From an uncultured Pedosphaera sp. (GTDB taxonomy: Bacteria; Verrucomicrobiota; Verrucomicrobiia; Limisphaerales; Pedosphaeraceae): a DNA stretch of 34,410 nucleotides. Location of the stretch: NCBI GenBank assembly GCA_903930565.1, contig CAIYZC010000109.1, forward strand, positions 1 through 34,410, read 5' to 3'. The notes below the pieces were generated by a model that searched no databases, was not told the origin of the DNA, and saw only the letters and a list, made by a program, of their open reading frames with translations. The position numbers were made by a program, and so were the translations under genes. Position 1 is the first letter of the stretch, and each line of letters begins with the position of its first letter. Below, piece by piece: positions 15,532 through 23,268 of this stretch.

Positions 15532-17598
15532 TCATTCCCCCTCGTCCTCCTCGGCCGGCACGTTGGCCGGGGGTTTGAGTTGGCGGGTGAAGTAATCGTG
15601 GATCGCCTGGGCCATGGGTTGATGCTTGCCGATCAAGGTGGTCAAGGGCAGCTTGGCCTCGCGCCGCGGCAGCCGCCACAGGCTGCTTTTCCACACCGGA
15701 CCCCGGGCGGCCTTGAAACGCAGCACCAACGTCCAACTCCCGTGGCTGTTGACGAACTTCAGCCCGGCCACGTCGGCGAAATTCACCGGTCCGGTCCAAC
15801 CGGTGTGGTGCAGGCCCCCGGCGCTCAGGGTGCAGGATTTCCGCCGGTGGCGTTGCCAGGTGCTGGTCGCGCCCCAGGCGCCCAAGGCCGCCACCACCAC
15901 TCCCAAGCCCCACCCGAACGGTTGGTTGACAACCACCGCCACCAACAGAAAGCCCCCCGCGATAATCCCGCAGAGGATTTCGATGAACCAAAGATGGCCG
16001 GGACGCGATTCCCACCGCACCGGCGGGAACAGTTGATCCAACGTCGCCCGCCCCTCGGGCGTTTGGTAGTCCAACTCGCGGACCTCCTCCTGCCGGCGAA
16101 CGTGGTCCACCACCGCCTCCGTTTGCTGCCGCAACGGCGCGAACAGCTCGTCCCGGCCCGCGAGCCAATCCGTGAAGGCGCTCGGGGCCTCGCCAGTGGC
16201 CGCTTCCCGCGCTGCCGCGGCGCTGTATTCCTCGCCCAAGGAGACGAGCCGCTCGCGCAGGGGCGGATGCGTGTCCAGTGGATGGGGCAGCGACTTTTCA
16301 AATAATTGACCCCAAAACGGCGCCGCCACCGGCAGGTTTTCGGCAATGTATGCGCGCAAAGGGGTTTCGAGCGGATTCTGGCCCGCTTTTCGGTCAATCT
16401 TGCCCATGCCATGCTGAAAGGCGGCCACCAACACGTGGAATTTCACCAAGGCGCGCGCCGCCACCGGCGCCCCCGCCAACCGCGCGGCCCACTGGTCCGC
16501 CACCAACTCCCGCTGCCGCGACAAGGTCCGCTCCGTCAGGCCGAAACACCAGCCGAAGAAATTGAGCAATTGCAGGCTCGTCCAGCCCACAAATGTGGCC
16601 TGGGCCAGCGCCACCATGGTCCCGTGCACCTTCCGGCGAAAGGGATAAAACTCCCGCGTCATCCGCGTGTCCTCCCCGATAAAATGCCCGAGCTCGTGCC
16701 CGATGATGGCCAGCACTTCCGCCCCGGTCAGTTGCTTGAGACAGGGATACGACAAATACAACGTCCGCCCCGTGGCCCGCCCGGTGCTGTGCCGCACGGC
16801 CAGCTCGGTCACATAAAAATTAAGCTGCATCCCCACCACAATGCTGTCCGGCGGCGCGGTGCCGAGACGGGCGGCCGCCTCCCGCGTGGCGGCCCAAAGC
16901 TCGGGCGCCTCCTCCGGCGTCACTTGGCGGGCCATGGATTCACTGAACTCCATGGGAATTTTTTGCAATAGCACCTGCACTCCCCGGATCAAGCCGAGCC
17001 CCCCGCCCAAAACGATAAACAGGATCAGCTTGGGGTAATAGCGATGGGACAGCAGCACCGTGGTTTCGAAGCAACCGTACGCCAGGAGCGGCGTCAACAC
17101 GAACAACTGCGCGAGCGCGGCGAACGTCACCCAACCCCAGCCCAGCCGGTAACTTCGCAAAAACGTTTCCGCCGAGCGGGTCCCCGCGCGGTTCAGCAGA
17201 ATAATGGCGGTGAAGGAAATGAGCAAAATGCCCAACAACAACCAGGCGGCCAGCAGGGAGAAGTGCAACCGGTTCGCTTGCCCGACGATGCCGGAACGTT
17301 CCAAATCCGCCCGGATGCGCAGTTCGTCCGGTTTGGGGTGCAGGCAGATGGCCACGAAATCCATTTGCTCCAAACGGGCCGCGGCCTGCGGCGTCAATGC
17401 CCCCCGCGCCCGCATCGATTGCGTGATCCCCTCCCGGATGTTGCTGTTGAGCCAATGCGGGGCGGCCAGGAAAACCCCGAGCACAATCAGCGGGACAATG
17501 AGCGCTTTCCCAAAAGCGCGCCCCATTTGCGCCTGCACACTGGGTTCAGGTTTCGGTTTTCCGCCCGTGGGTGATGACGCTGGGTTCGGTTCGCTCAC
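15532..17598 (-). CDS. M48 family membrane metalloprotease
   Basis: This encodes 688 residues. A polar N-terminus is followed by membrane helices at about 30-48, 112-135, 155-178 and 188-210. The protease domain has the zinc motif HELGH (301-305) within VLAIIGHELGHFIGED and the third ligand region RQRELVADQWAARL (Glu364), the M48 signature. A second membrane pair at about 560-605 (LCGIIAGGFLLVAVVV and GLGVVVAALGAWG) and a C-terminal domain of about 80 residues follow. M48 (HtpX/Ste24-like) proteases degrade or process membrane proteins. At almost 700 residues it is about twice HtpX size, the extra being the N-terminal cytoplasmic or periplasmic loop (50-110) and the C-terminal domain. It appears monocistronic, with a terminator at 15476-15525 and a divergent ATPase gene upstream. 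Confidence 0.92.
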   Translation of the reverse strand: MSEPNPASSPTGGKPKPEPSVQAQMGRAFGKALIVPLIVLGVFLAAPHWLNSNIREGITQSMRARGALTPQAAARLEQMDFVAICLHPKPDELRIRADLERSGIVGQANRLHFSLLAAWLLLGILLISFTAIILLNRAGTRSAETFLRSYRLGWGWVTFAALAQLFVLTPLLAYGCFETTVLLSHRYYPKLILFIVLGGGLGLIRGVQVLLQKIPMEFSESMARQVTPEEAPELWAATREAAARLGTAPPDSIVVGMQLNFYVTELAVRHSTGRATGRTLYLSYPCLKQLTGAEVLAIIGHELGHFIGEDTRMTREFYPFRRKVHGTMVALAQATFVGWTSLQLLNFFGWCFGLTERTLSRQRELVADQWAARLAGAPVAARALVKFHVLVAAFQHGMGKIDRKAGQNPLETPLRAYIAENLPVAAPFWGQLFEKSLPHPLDTHPPLRERLVSLGEEYSAAAAREAATGEAPSAFTDWLAGRDELFAPLRQQTEAVVDHVRRQEEVRELDYQTPEGRATLDQLFPPVRWESRPGHLWFIEILCGIIAGGFLLVAVVVNQPFGWGLGVVVAALGAWGATSTWQRHRRKSCTLSAGGLHHTGWTGPVNFADVAGLKFVNSHGSWTLVLRFKAARGPVWKSSLWRLPRREAKLPLTTLIGKHQPMAQAIHDYFTRQLKPPANVPAEEDEGE

Positions 17599-17758
17599 GC
17601 GGCAAACCTTACTCGCCGGGGGCAGTTTCGTCCAGCCGGGAATCGGTCGGCCGCGCCACTGTTGGACCCGCCCCGGCCAGAATGTATCCGGAATTCAACC
17701 GCCCCGTTTCCACCCGCATGAGCGCACCCGATAAAATTCACTCCGGATTTGAATAGTT

Positions 17759-17815
17759 ATGTACTTCGTACATTGTGTTTGCCGTACATAATGTTGCCGT
17801 TTATGCTGTTACGGC
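17759..17815 (+). promoter_or_regulatory. Palindromic operator/promoter region of the AAA ATPase gene
   Basis: ATGTAC-TTC-GTACAT (17759-17773) is a perfect 6-bp inverted repeat. GCCGTACATAA (17781-17791) pairs with TTATG (17801-17805) and TACGGC (17810-17815) across a 4-base bulge, and the last arm touches the ATG at 17816. CGTACAT occurs twice in direct orientation, 16 bases apart (17767 and 17783). TTGCCG (17779-17784) and TATGCT (17802-17807) are spaced 17 bases and could be -35 and -10, which would place the transcript start at the ATG (leaderless). The promoter is weakly supported; the symmetry is directly visible. Confidence 0.55.
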
Positions 17816-19099
17816 ATGGAACTCAGTTTCACCAATCGGTCCGCTGAAATGCAGGAACTGGATGCCGCCGCCGCCGTCGGTGGCCTGGTGGTCATGTTTG
17901 GCCGTCGCCGGGTTGGGAAGACGCGCTTGTTGCGGCATTGGCTGCCGACGAAATCCGGCCTGTACAGTCAAGCCATTGAAGCGGCCACCGGCATCCAGCT
18001 TGAGCAAGCGATGCGCGACCTTGGCCCGGGCTTGAAACTAAGCCTCGTTCCCAGAACTTGGTCGGACTTTTTCGAATTGCTCGCGATGCGCCAGGAACCA
18101 ACGGTGCTCTGCCTGGATGAATTCCCGTACTTGGCGGCTTCCGATCCTTCGCTTCCCAGTGTTGTGCAACGCTGGTTGGACCATCAGCGACCCCGGCAGT
18201 TTACCTTGGTGCTGGCCGGTTCCAGTACCAGCGCCATGAACGATTGCTTTCTGAACCGTGCGGCCCCGCTTTATCAGCGCGCCCGCAAGCTGCTTCAGGT
18301 CCGCCCGATGAGTTATCCCGCCTTTTGCGCGGCTTGTTCCCGCCCCCCCGGGGACATTGAATCCTTTACCCAATTTGCCTTGGTGGGCGGATTGCCCAAG
18401 TATTGGGAATTCCTCGAACGTAAGTCCGACTCCCTGGATTTGGCTGAAACCTTGTACTTCGGCCGGTCCGCCTTTCTGGAGGATGAACCTCTGCGCTTGC
18501 TCCGTGACGAAGGCATCGCGGGCGCCACTTCCCAATCCGTGATGGAAGCCATTGGGCGCGGCTCGGAAAAGCCGTCCGAAATTGCCGCCCGCCTGGGCAC
18601 CGCGCAGACCAACTTGGGCCGCGTCTTTCAACACTTGGCGGATGTTTCCCTTTTGCATCGGCAGATTCCGTTCGGCGAAAGTCCGCGCACCAGCAAACGT
18701 ACGCGCCTCGCCATCCATGACCCGGCCTTGCGTTTTTGGTACCAAGTTTATTCCCCGCACCGTACCCGGTGGCAAGGTTACGACCGGGCCCAAAAGCAAA
18801 AACTCTTGCACGATCATGCCGCGACGGTCTTCGAGGACCACTGCCGCGACCATCACGCCGGTGCCGCCCGTTATTGGGAACCCGGCCTTGAGTTCGATTT
18901 CGTCCGCGAATCCGCCGGCGAAGCCATCGTGTCGGAGGTCAATTACCGCCGCCTCTCTCCGGCGGAACGCACGCAACTCGAACATCAATTGTCGGTCCGC
19001 TGGCAACAATCCTCGCTGGCCCGGAAATTCCTGAAGGTGCGGTTTGAGATCTTGGATGCGCGGGTTTTGGGTGCCGGTTTTTTCCCCGCGGAGAATTGA
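17816..19099 (+). CDS. AAA ATPase of the archaeal ATPase/DUF234 class
   Basis: This encodes 427 residues. Walker A is GRRRVGKT (29-36) in VVMFGRRRVGKTRLLRHWL; Walker B is VLCLDEFPYL (Asp100-Glu101); the sensor-like LVLAGSSTSAM follows. The motif ALVGGLPKYWEFLE and a winged-helix segment (EIAARLGTAQTNLGRVFQHLADVSLL) are typical. The C-terminal DUF234 part resembles a PD-(D/E)xK nuclease: LEFDFV then IVSEVNYR. The usual GEVKW core has Lys, but here the position is Asn, so nuclease activity is doubtful. Such genes are widely scattered and often mobile. It has no operon partner, is flanked by minus-strand genes and has AT-rich palindromic upstream DNA, consistent with acquisition. No Shine-Dalgarno sequence is visible. 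Confidence 0.88.
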   Translation: MELSFTNRSAEMQELDAAAAVGGLVVMFGRRRVGKTRLLRHWLPTKSGLYSQAIEAATGIQLEQAMRDLGPGLKLSLVPRTWSDFFELLAMRQEPTVLCLDEFPYLAASDPSLPSVVQRWLDHQRPRQFTLVLAGSSTSAMNDCFLNRAAPLYQRARKLLQVRPMSYPAFCAACSRPPGDIESFTQFALVGGLPKYWEFLERKSDSLDLAETLYFGRSAFLEDEPLRLLRDEGIAGATSQSVMEAIGRGSEKPSEIAARLGTAQTNLGRVFQHLADVSLLHRQIPFGESPRTSKRTRLAIHDPALRFWYQVYSPHRTRWQGYDRAQKQKLLHDHAATVFEDHCRDHHAGAARYWEPGLEFDFVRESAGEAIVSEVNYRRLSPAERTQLEHQLSVRWQQSSLARKFLKVRFEILDARVLGAGFFPAEN

Positions 19100-19224
19100 G
19101 GCCGGGGGTCCCACCAAAACCGGGTGCGGGTTTGCCTTCCGCGGCCGCGCGAGCTCGCTCCCATCGTTGCCCCACCACATCCATTCCACCTGCACCTTCG
19201 CCTCGACGAACGGCGCGTGCCACG

Positions 19225-21558
19225 TCAACGACGGGCCAGGGTCGTGGGCAGGCCAAGCAGGCGCTTGGATTCGTGGAGGAGGAAATGGAGATCGCTGAAC
19301 GGCTCGTAGCCGATGTCCTGCCAGCGCACCGCTCCCGCCCCGTCCACCAGAAAGGTTCCGTGCAGGGGCATCCGCTCAAAGTCGTCGTAGGCGCGGTAGG
19401 CCTTGAAGGCCCCCAGCGAGCTGTCCGAGCAAATGGGATAGGGAAAGCCACCGCCCAGCTTTGATTTCTCGAGCGTCCGATAAAGACTCTCCACGCTGTC
19501 GGTGCCGATCGCCACGATCTCAATCCCCGCCGCTTGGAAATCCTTGGCCACCGGGCTCAGGAGGTTGAGCTGCTCCACGCAGTGGACGCACCCGGCGCCC
19601 AAATAAAACACGACCAGCACCGGTCGGCCCCGGTAATCGGCCAAGGATCGCTCGTGCTGGGCGGAGTCCGTCAAAGTCCACGCCGGGGCCGCGTAAGGCT
19701 GCCACCGGAAAGGACCCAGGGAATCCAAGGGCGGCCGATTGCCGGTGTCCGGCCGGACCGCGACCGGGATGCGCCAGTCTTCGGGCGCGCCGCAGTAGGC
19801 GGCAATGGGCGCGAGGCGCTCGAAAATTGGCGTGCGCGGATCGAAACTCGAGGAGATGGCGCGCAACTGCTGGAAGGCGTTGGTGGCTTGGTTGGTTTCG
19901 CCCAGGGCCCAGAACGCATGGGCCGCCAGCGCGAGGGCCGGCGCTTGGTTGGAGCCCTCGGTCATCATTTCCCGCGCCACCTTGACCGCATTGGTCGTGT
20001 CGCCCAACTGTTGGAGCAACCGGACGCGCCGCGGTTTCGCGACCTCCCCCGCCGCGGCCAAGAGTTCGCGCGCCGAATTGGTCTCCCCGGCGGCCAGGGC
20101 GAGCCAGACCTTCAATTCACCGCGGTACTTGTCCACGCGCTCAAACCGGTCATTGAATCCCTTCATGGCTTCCACCATGGCTTTGGTCGTGTCCGCCTTG
20201 TCCTTCTTTGCGGTTTCCTCCGCTTTTTCCGCGGCCTCGAAGCGCTCGGTTTTCAACTGCTTCCAGCAGCCGTCGAGGGTCCGCATGAATTCCCCGGCCC
20301 GGTTCGTGTCGCCCAGGGCGAAATGGGCCAGGGCCAGCGCGTGGGCGCGACGGGCCTGCTCCTCGGGCAACTCGGTGGGCTCCAGATAGAACGTGTCGGC
20401 CAACGACGTCAAGTTGGTCCACATTTCGTAGGCGAGAAATGCGTCGAAGAGGCATTCCCGGCCGAGCAGGGAACTGCCGTCGTTTTTATCGTAGGCCGTC
20501 TTGTCCTCCTTGCGGTTGAGGGTGTTGTATTTGGGATGGCGCGGCAGCTCGACCATGTTTTGCGCCAGATCAACGGCCTCCGCCACGCGGCCGCAGAAGA
20601 GCAGATCGTGGCACAGCCAACCATTGTTGTGGGCGAAGTTGTGGATTTGATCGGGCAGGATCCGCGCGGCCATGATGTGCGCATGGTCCGTGCGCGCCGC
20701 GGCCTCCTGCTGCCACGCGGCATCCGCATAGCGTTTCAGGGCGCTGTAGGTGTGGCCCGGCATGTGCCACATGTGCGCGATGCCCGGAGCCGATTGCCCG
20801 CAAAGCGCGGCGGAATTCAGCGCGCGCTCGTCCTTGTTGTAGTTCCAAATGTGGATGCGCGCGTGGTGCACCGGATGCATCGGCTCCACCGCGAGAATCT
20901 CGTTCATCAACGCATCCACCGCCTGCCGGCTGCCGACCGGGATGCCCTCGCCTTCGTTCATCCAAATTTGGAAAGCCAGGAAGGTCTTCGCCTCCAGCTC
21001 GTCCGGATGGACTTGCACAATGTTTTCGAGCGCCTTGATCAGCTCCTTGCGCCGGTCCGCTTCCGGTTTGTGATCCGTGAAAAAGGCATGGTAAGCCTCG
21101 ATCCAGAGCACCTCGCGCGGGCTCGCGTTGGTTTGCCGTTCATGCGCCTGTTTGATGAAGCCGGCGGCACGGTTGGTGTTGTTCAGATTGGCCATGGCCA
21201 GGCCCCAGTAGGCCATGGCGCAATTCGTGTCCAGAAACGCCACCTGGCGGAAGGAGCGTTCCGCTTCGAAAAACCAAAAACCATGGAGCTGCCCCACGCC
21301 CTGGTTGAAGAAAGTCTGCGCCTGCGGTAGCGGGCTGGTGATCGTCAATTTCACCTTGCCCGTGCCGGCCATGAGCACGGCCGCCTGCCGCGGCCCTTCG
21401 TTGAACACTTCGCCGTGCTGGGAGTGCCCCGCCGCCAACACGTTGGTGTCCCCGGCTTTGGGCGGCGGACCATCGTCCGCCCGGAGCGACCCGGCCGCCA
21501 AACCCAAGCCAACCATCAGCATCCCGGCCCAAAACTGGTTCCATCGGTTCGTCCGCAT
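19225..21558 (-). CDS. Secreted TPR protein with C-terminal thioredoxin-like (AhpC/TSA) domain
   Basis: This encodes 777 residues from the ATG at 21558 (MRTNRWNQFWAGMLMVGLGLAAGSLRADD), chosen because it begins a clean signal peptide; an ATG at 21576 adds six residues. TPR-like repeats cover about 70-560 (for example QTFFNQGVGQLHGFWFFEAERSFRQVAFLDTNCAMAYWGLAMA split over helices) and include His-rich segments APGIAHMWHMPGHTYSAL and HPVHHARIHIWNYN. A charged helical stretch lies near 430-465. The last 150 residues are a thioredoxin fold: GRPVLVVFYLGAGCVHCVEQL with CVHC at 657-660, then IVAIGTDS. A periplasmic thiol-disulfide role is inferred. The gene stands alone, with a composite repeat upstream. 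Confidence 0.88.
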   Translation of the reverse strand: MRTNRWNQFWAGMLMVGLGLAAGSLRADDGPPPKAGDTNVLAAGHSQHGEVFNEGPRQAAVLMAGTGKVKLTITSPLPQAQTFFNQGVGQLHGFWFFEAERSFRQVAFLDTNCAMAYWGLAMANLNNTNRAAGFIKQAHERQTNASPREVLWIEAYHAFFTDHKPEADRRKELIKALENIVQVHPDELEAKTFLAFQIWMNEGEGIPVGSRQAVDALMNEILAVEPMHPVHHARIHIWNYNKDERALNSAALCGQSAPGIAHMWHMPGHTYSALKRYADAAWQQEAAARTDHAHIMAARILPDQIHNFAHNNGWLCHDLLFCGRVAEAVDLAQNMVELPRHPKYNTLNRKEDKTAYDKNDGSSLLGRECLFDAFLAYEMWTNLTSLADTFYLEPTELPEEQARRAHALALAHFALGDTNRAGEFMRTLDGCWKQLKTERFEAAEKAEETAKKDKADTTKAMVEAMKGFNDRFERVDKYRGELKVWLALAAGETNSARELLAAAGEVAKPRRVRLLQQLGDTTNAVKVAREMMTEGSNQAPALALAAHAFWALGETNQATNAFQQLRAISSSFDPRTPIFERLAPIAAYCGAPEDWRIPVAVRPDTGNRPPLDSLGPFRWQPYAAPAWTLTDSAQHERSLADYRGRPVLVVFYLGAGCVHCVEQLNLLSPVAKDFQAAGIEIVAIGTDSVESLYRTLEKSKLGGGFPYPICSDSSLGAFKAYRAYDDFERMPLHGTFLVDGAGAVRWQDIGYEPFSDLHFLLHESKRLLGLPTTLARR

Positions 21559-21828
21559 GGCGGCCAGCCTAACCATTGAAACCCCGCCTGGTCACGGTTT
21601 TTCGCCAGGCACCCGTTTGAAAGCTCGACGGCCGCAAACCCCCAGCTTGAGCAGGCGACGTAAGGAGACTCACGAATTGCCTTCTCCACCGCTTCCACGC
21701 GCCCACCACGTGGGGACGGAATCAGCGCCTCGTCACCTCGGCGGCCACAAAACCCATAGTTGTAGGAGACGACGGTCAGAGACTCCGGAAAGACTCCGCG
21801 AATCCCCGTCAGGCCATGCGCCACGTGA
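21559..21828. other. Gene-free stretch, possible decayed coding remnant on the minus strand
   Basis: These 270 bases separate the TPR gene from a composite repeat. On the minus strand, 21600-21828 translates into a protein-like segment with RYHVAHGLTGIRGVF, SLTVVSYNYGFCGRRGDEAL and VEKAIRESPYVACSSWGFAAVEL, but the frame runs straight into the repeat at 21829 and has no plausible own start, so it may be a gene remnant or chance. I do not recognise it. The promoter of the TPR gene should lie at the left end of the stretch. Confidence 0.35.
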
Positions 21829-22030
21829 TATCGCGCCCAATTCAGGGCGCCGGAATCCGATTGCGTAGTTCCCAGCCCGTTGGGCCTCCCAGATTTGGTG
21901 GCAGCGCCCTGGTCCGCTTTGCCGGAGCGCGCCGGTTCCATGCGCCAAAGGTGCATCATTCCTCAGCCCAGGCTATTCAGCCTGGGTTTTCCGGCATGGA
22001 TTCCGGCGGCCTGTAGGGCCGCGACAACAT
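21829..22030 (+). repeat. Composite palindromic repeat, copy A
   Basis: The left part begins TCGCGCCCAATTCAGGGCGCC (21831 onward) and CCCAGCCCGTTGGGC; the right part is ATGCGCCAAAGGTGCATCATT, CCTCAGCCCAGGCTATTCAG and ATTCCGGCGGCCTGTAGGGC. The same two halves recur at 29303, 29529 (right half), 32117 and 32368, always in this orientation. In this copy the left half is the most diverged: it lacks the TGAGGAATCACGG segment. It lies between the SGNH hydrolase stop (22048) and the TPR gene. Confidence 0.85.
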
Positions 22031-22047
22031 TGCCCGGTCCCAACGGC

Positions 22048-23268
22048 TCACTTCTTGATCTGTTTCAACTCCGCCATGGCTTCGGCCAGCCCCTTGCCAA
22101 TCCCACCCAGAATCTTGGCCGAGCCGAGGTAATGGAACTCCAGATTCGAGATGCCTTTTTCCATGACCAAACGCTCCCGCGGTGTGAGGCCCTCGGCGAG
22201 CAGGCTGTTCAGCTTTGCTTCCGCTTCCTCCTTGGTCATTTTGCCCTCGGCCGCGAGCTTCTTGGCCCGCTGTTTGATTTCGGTTTCCTTGGCCTTGGCG
22301 CCGGTCAACTCGTGGTCCCAATACTTCTCCGTCCGCACCGCCACCACGTTGCCCTGGAACTCCGGCAACTTCGCCGGCGCCGCCATGGCGTCCCGGAAAT
22401 GCTGGTGCATGCCCTGGTACCGCGCCTGGTCGGGGCCGTAATCCGCCGTGGGGCCCCCGATCCCGAGCACTCCGATGACAAACGGCAACTTCGGCGCGTT
22501 CAGATCCTTCCGCACATCACGGATGAAATGCGCCAGCGTTTCGCCGTACGCATCGTACCCGCCCGGCTGGTCGCGATGCGGATAAGTGCCACTGTCGACC
22601 ATGTCGTTCCAGCCTTGGAACCAGACGAACCCCGCCAGCTCGTAACCCTGCGCGGGGTCGTAGCCGGGCACGACGCGCTTGAGATCGCCCAGCACCGACT
22701 TCACATAATCCACCATGAGGTGGTAGTTTACCCCCGTTTCCTTGGCCTTCGCCGCCCGCATCGCCGCGGGGTCCTTGCCCTGCTTTTGGAACGCCGCGAG
22801 CTGCGTCTCATTGAACACGTACGGCCCGGCGCTCGGCGGACGAAAATCGGTGTTCAGGCTCTTGCCGCCCCAGGCGGTCTTGATGAGCAGGATCGGCGCG
22901 TCCGTGTATTTTTCGAGGTAGAGCCCAAAAGTGAATTCCGGCCCGATTTTCGGCCCGTTCTGGGCAGCGCCAAAACCAGCGGTCAACTTGCCCGTCCGCT
23001 CCGTGTCGGCCGAGCCCAGTGAACAAATCCACACCCGGTCGCAAACCTTCGGGGTGCCATCCGGGCCCTGCATTTCGGCCAGCATCGGCCGGGTCGCCGG
23101 GTCCATGCCAATGTGCTCAAACGTGCTTACCTTGGCATGACCCTGCATGTTGGACTGGCCGGCGAGGACGTAGATCTGCAGCGGTTTTGCCGCCCCCCGG
23201 GCACCGGGGACGGCGAGCAACGCGGCCGCCAGGCAGCCGAAAATAAGTTGGACGGTGGGTTTCATCAT
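22048..23268 (-). CDS. Sialate O-acetylesterase-like SGNH hydrolase (SASA family), secreted
   Basis: This encodes 406 residues from the first of two adjacent ATGs (23268 and 23265). Signal peptide: PTVQLIFGCLAAALLAVPGARG. The catalytic block I is LQIYVLAGQSNMQGH with Ser39; later motifs are GFVWFQGWNDMVDS (oxyanion/Asn block) and the C-terminal ISNLEFHYLGSAKILGGIG with the catalytic His region. A charged helical insertion (AKAKETEIKQRAKKLAAEGKM) lies near 315-350. Family members remove acetyl groups from sialic acids or plant/algal polysaccharides. Its ATG overlaps the sulfatase stop (ATGA at 23265-23268), so the two are translationally coupled and probably act on the same sulfated, acetylated glycan outside the cytoplasm. 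Confidence 0.92.
   Translation of the reverse strand: MMKPTVQLIFGCLAAALLAVPGARGAAKPLQIYVLAGQSNMQGHAKVSTFEHIGMDPATRPMLAEMQGPDGTPKVCDRVWICSLGSADTERTGKLTAGFGAAQNGPKIGPEFTFGLYLEKYTDAPILLIKTAWGGKSLNTDFRPPSAGPYVFNETQLAAFQKQGKDPAAMRAAKAKETGVNYHLMVDYVKSVLGDLKRVVPGYDPAQGYELAGFVWFQGWNDMVDSGTYPHRDQPGGYDAYGETLAHFIRDVRKDLNAPKLPFVIGVLGIGGPTADYGPDQARYQGMHQHFRDAMAAPAKLPEFQGNVVAVRTEKYWDHELTGAKAKETEIKQRAKKLAAEGKMTKEEAEAKLNSLLAEGLTPRERLVMEKGISNLEFHYLGSAKILGGIGKGLAEAMAELKQIKK

Noticed and set aside
18038-19228. Open frame of 396 codons antisense to the AAA ATPase
   Set aside because: It lacks any domain, and the plus strand shows Walker A and B and the DUF234 region.
19534-21330. Open frame of 598 codons antisense to the TPR-thioredoxin gene
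   Set aside because: No domain; the minus-strand product has a signal peptide and CVHC motif.
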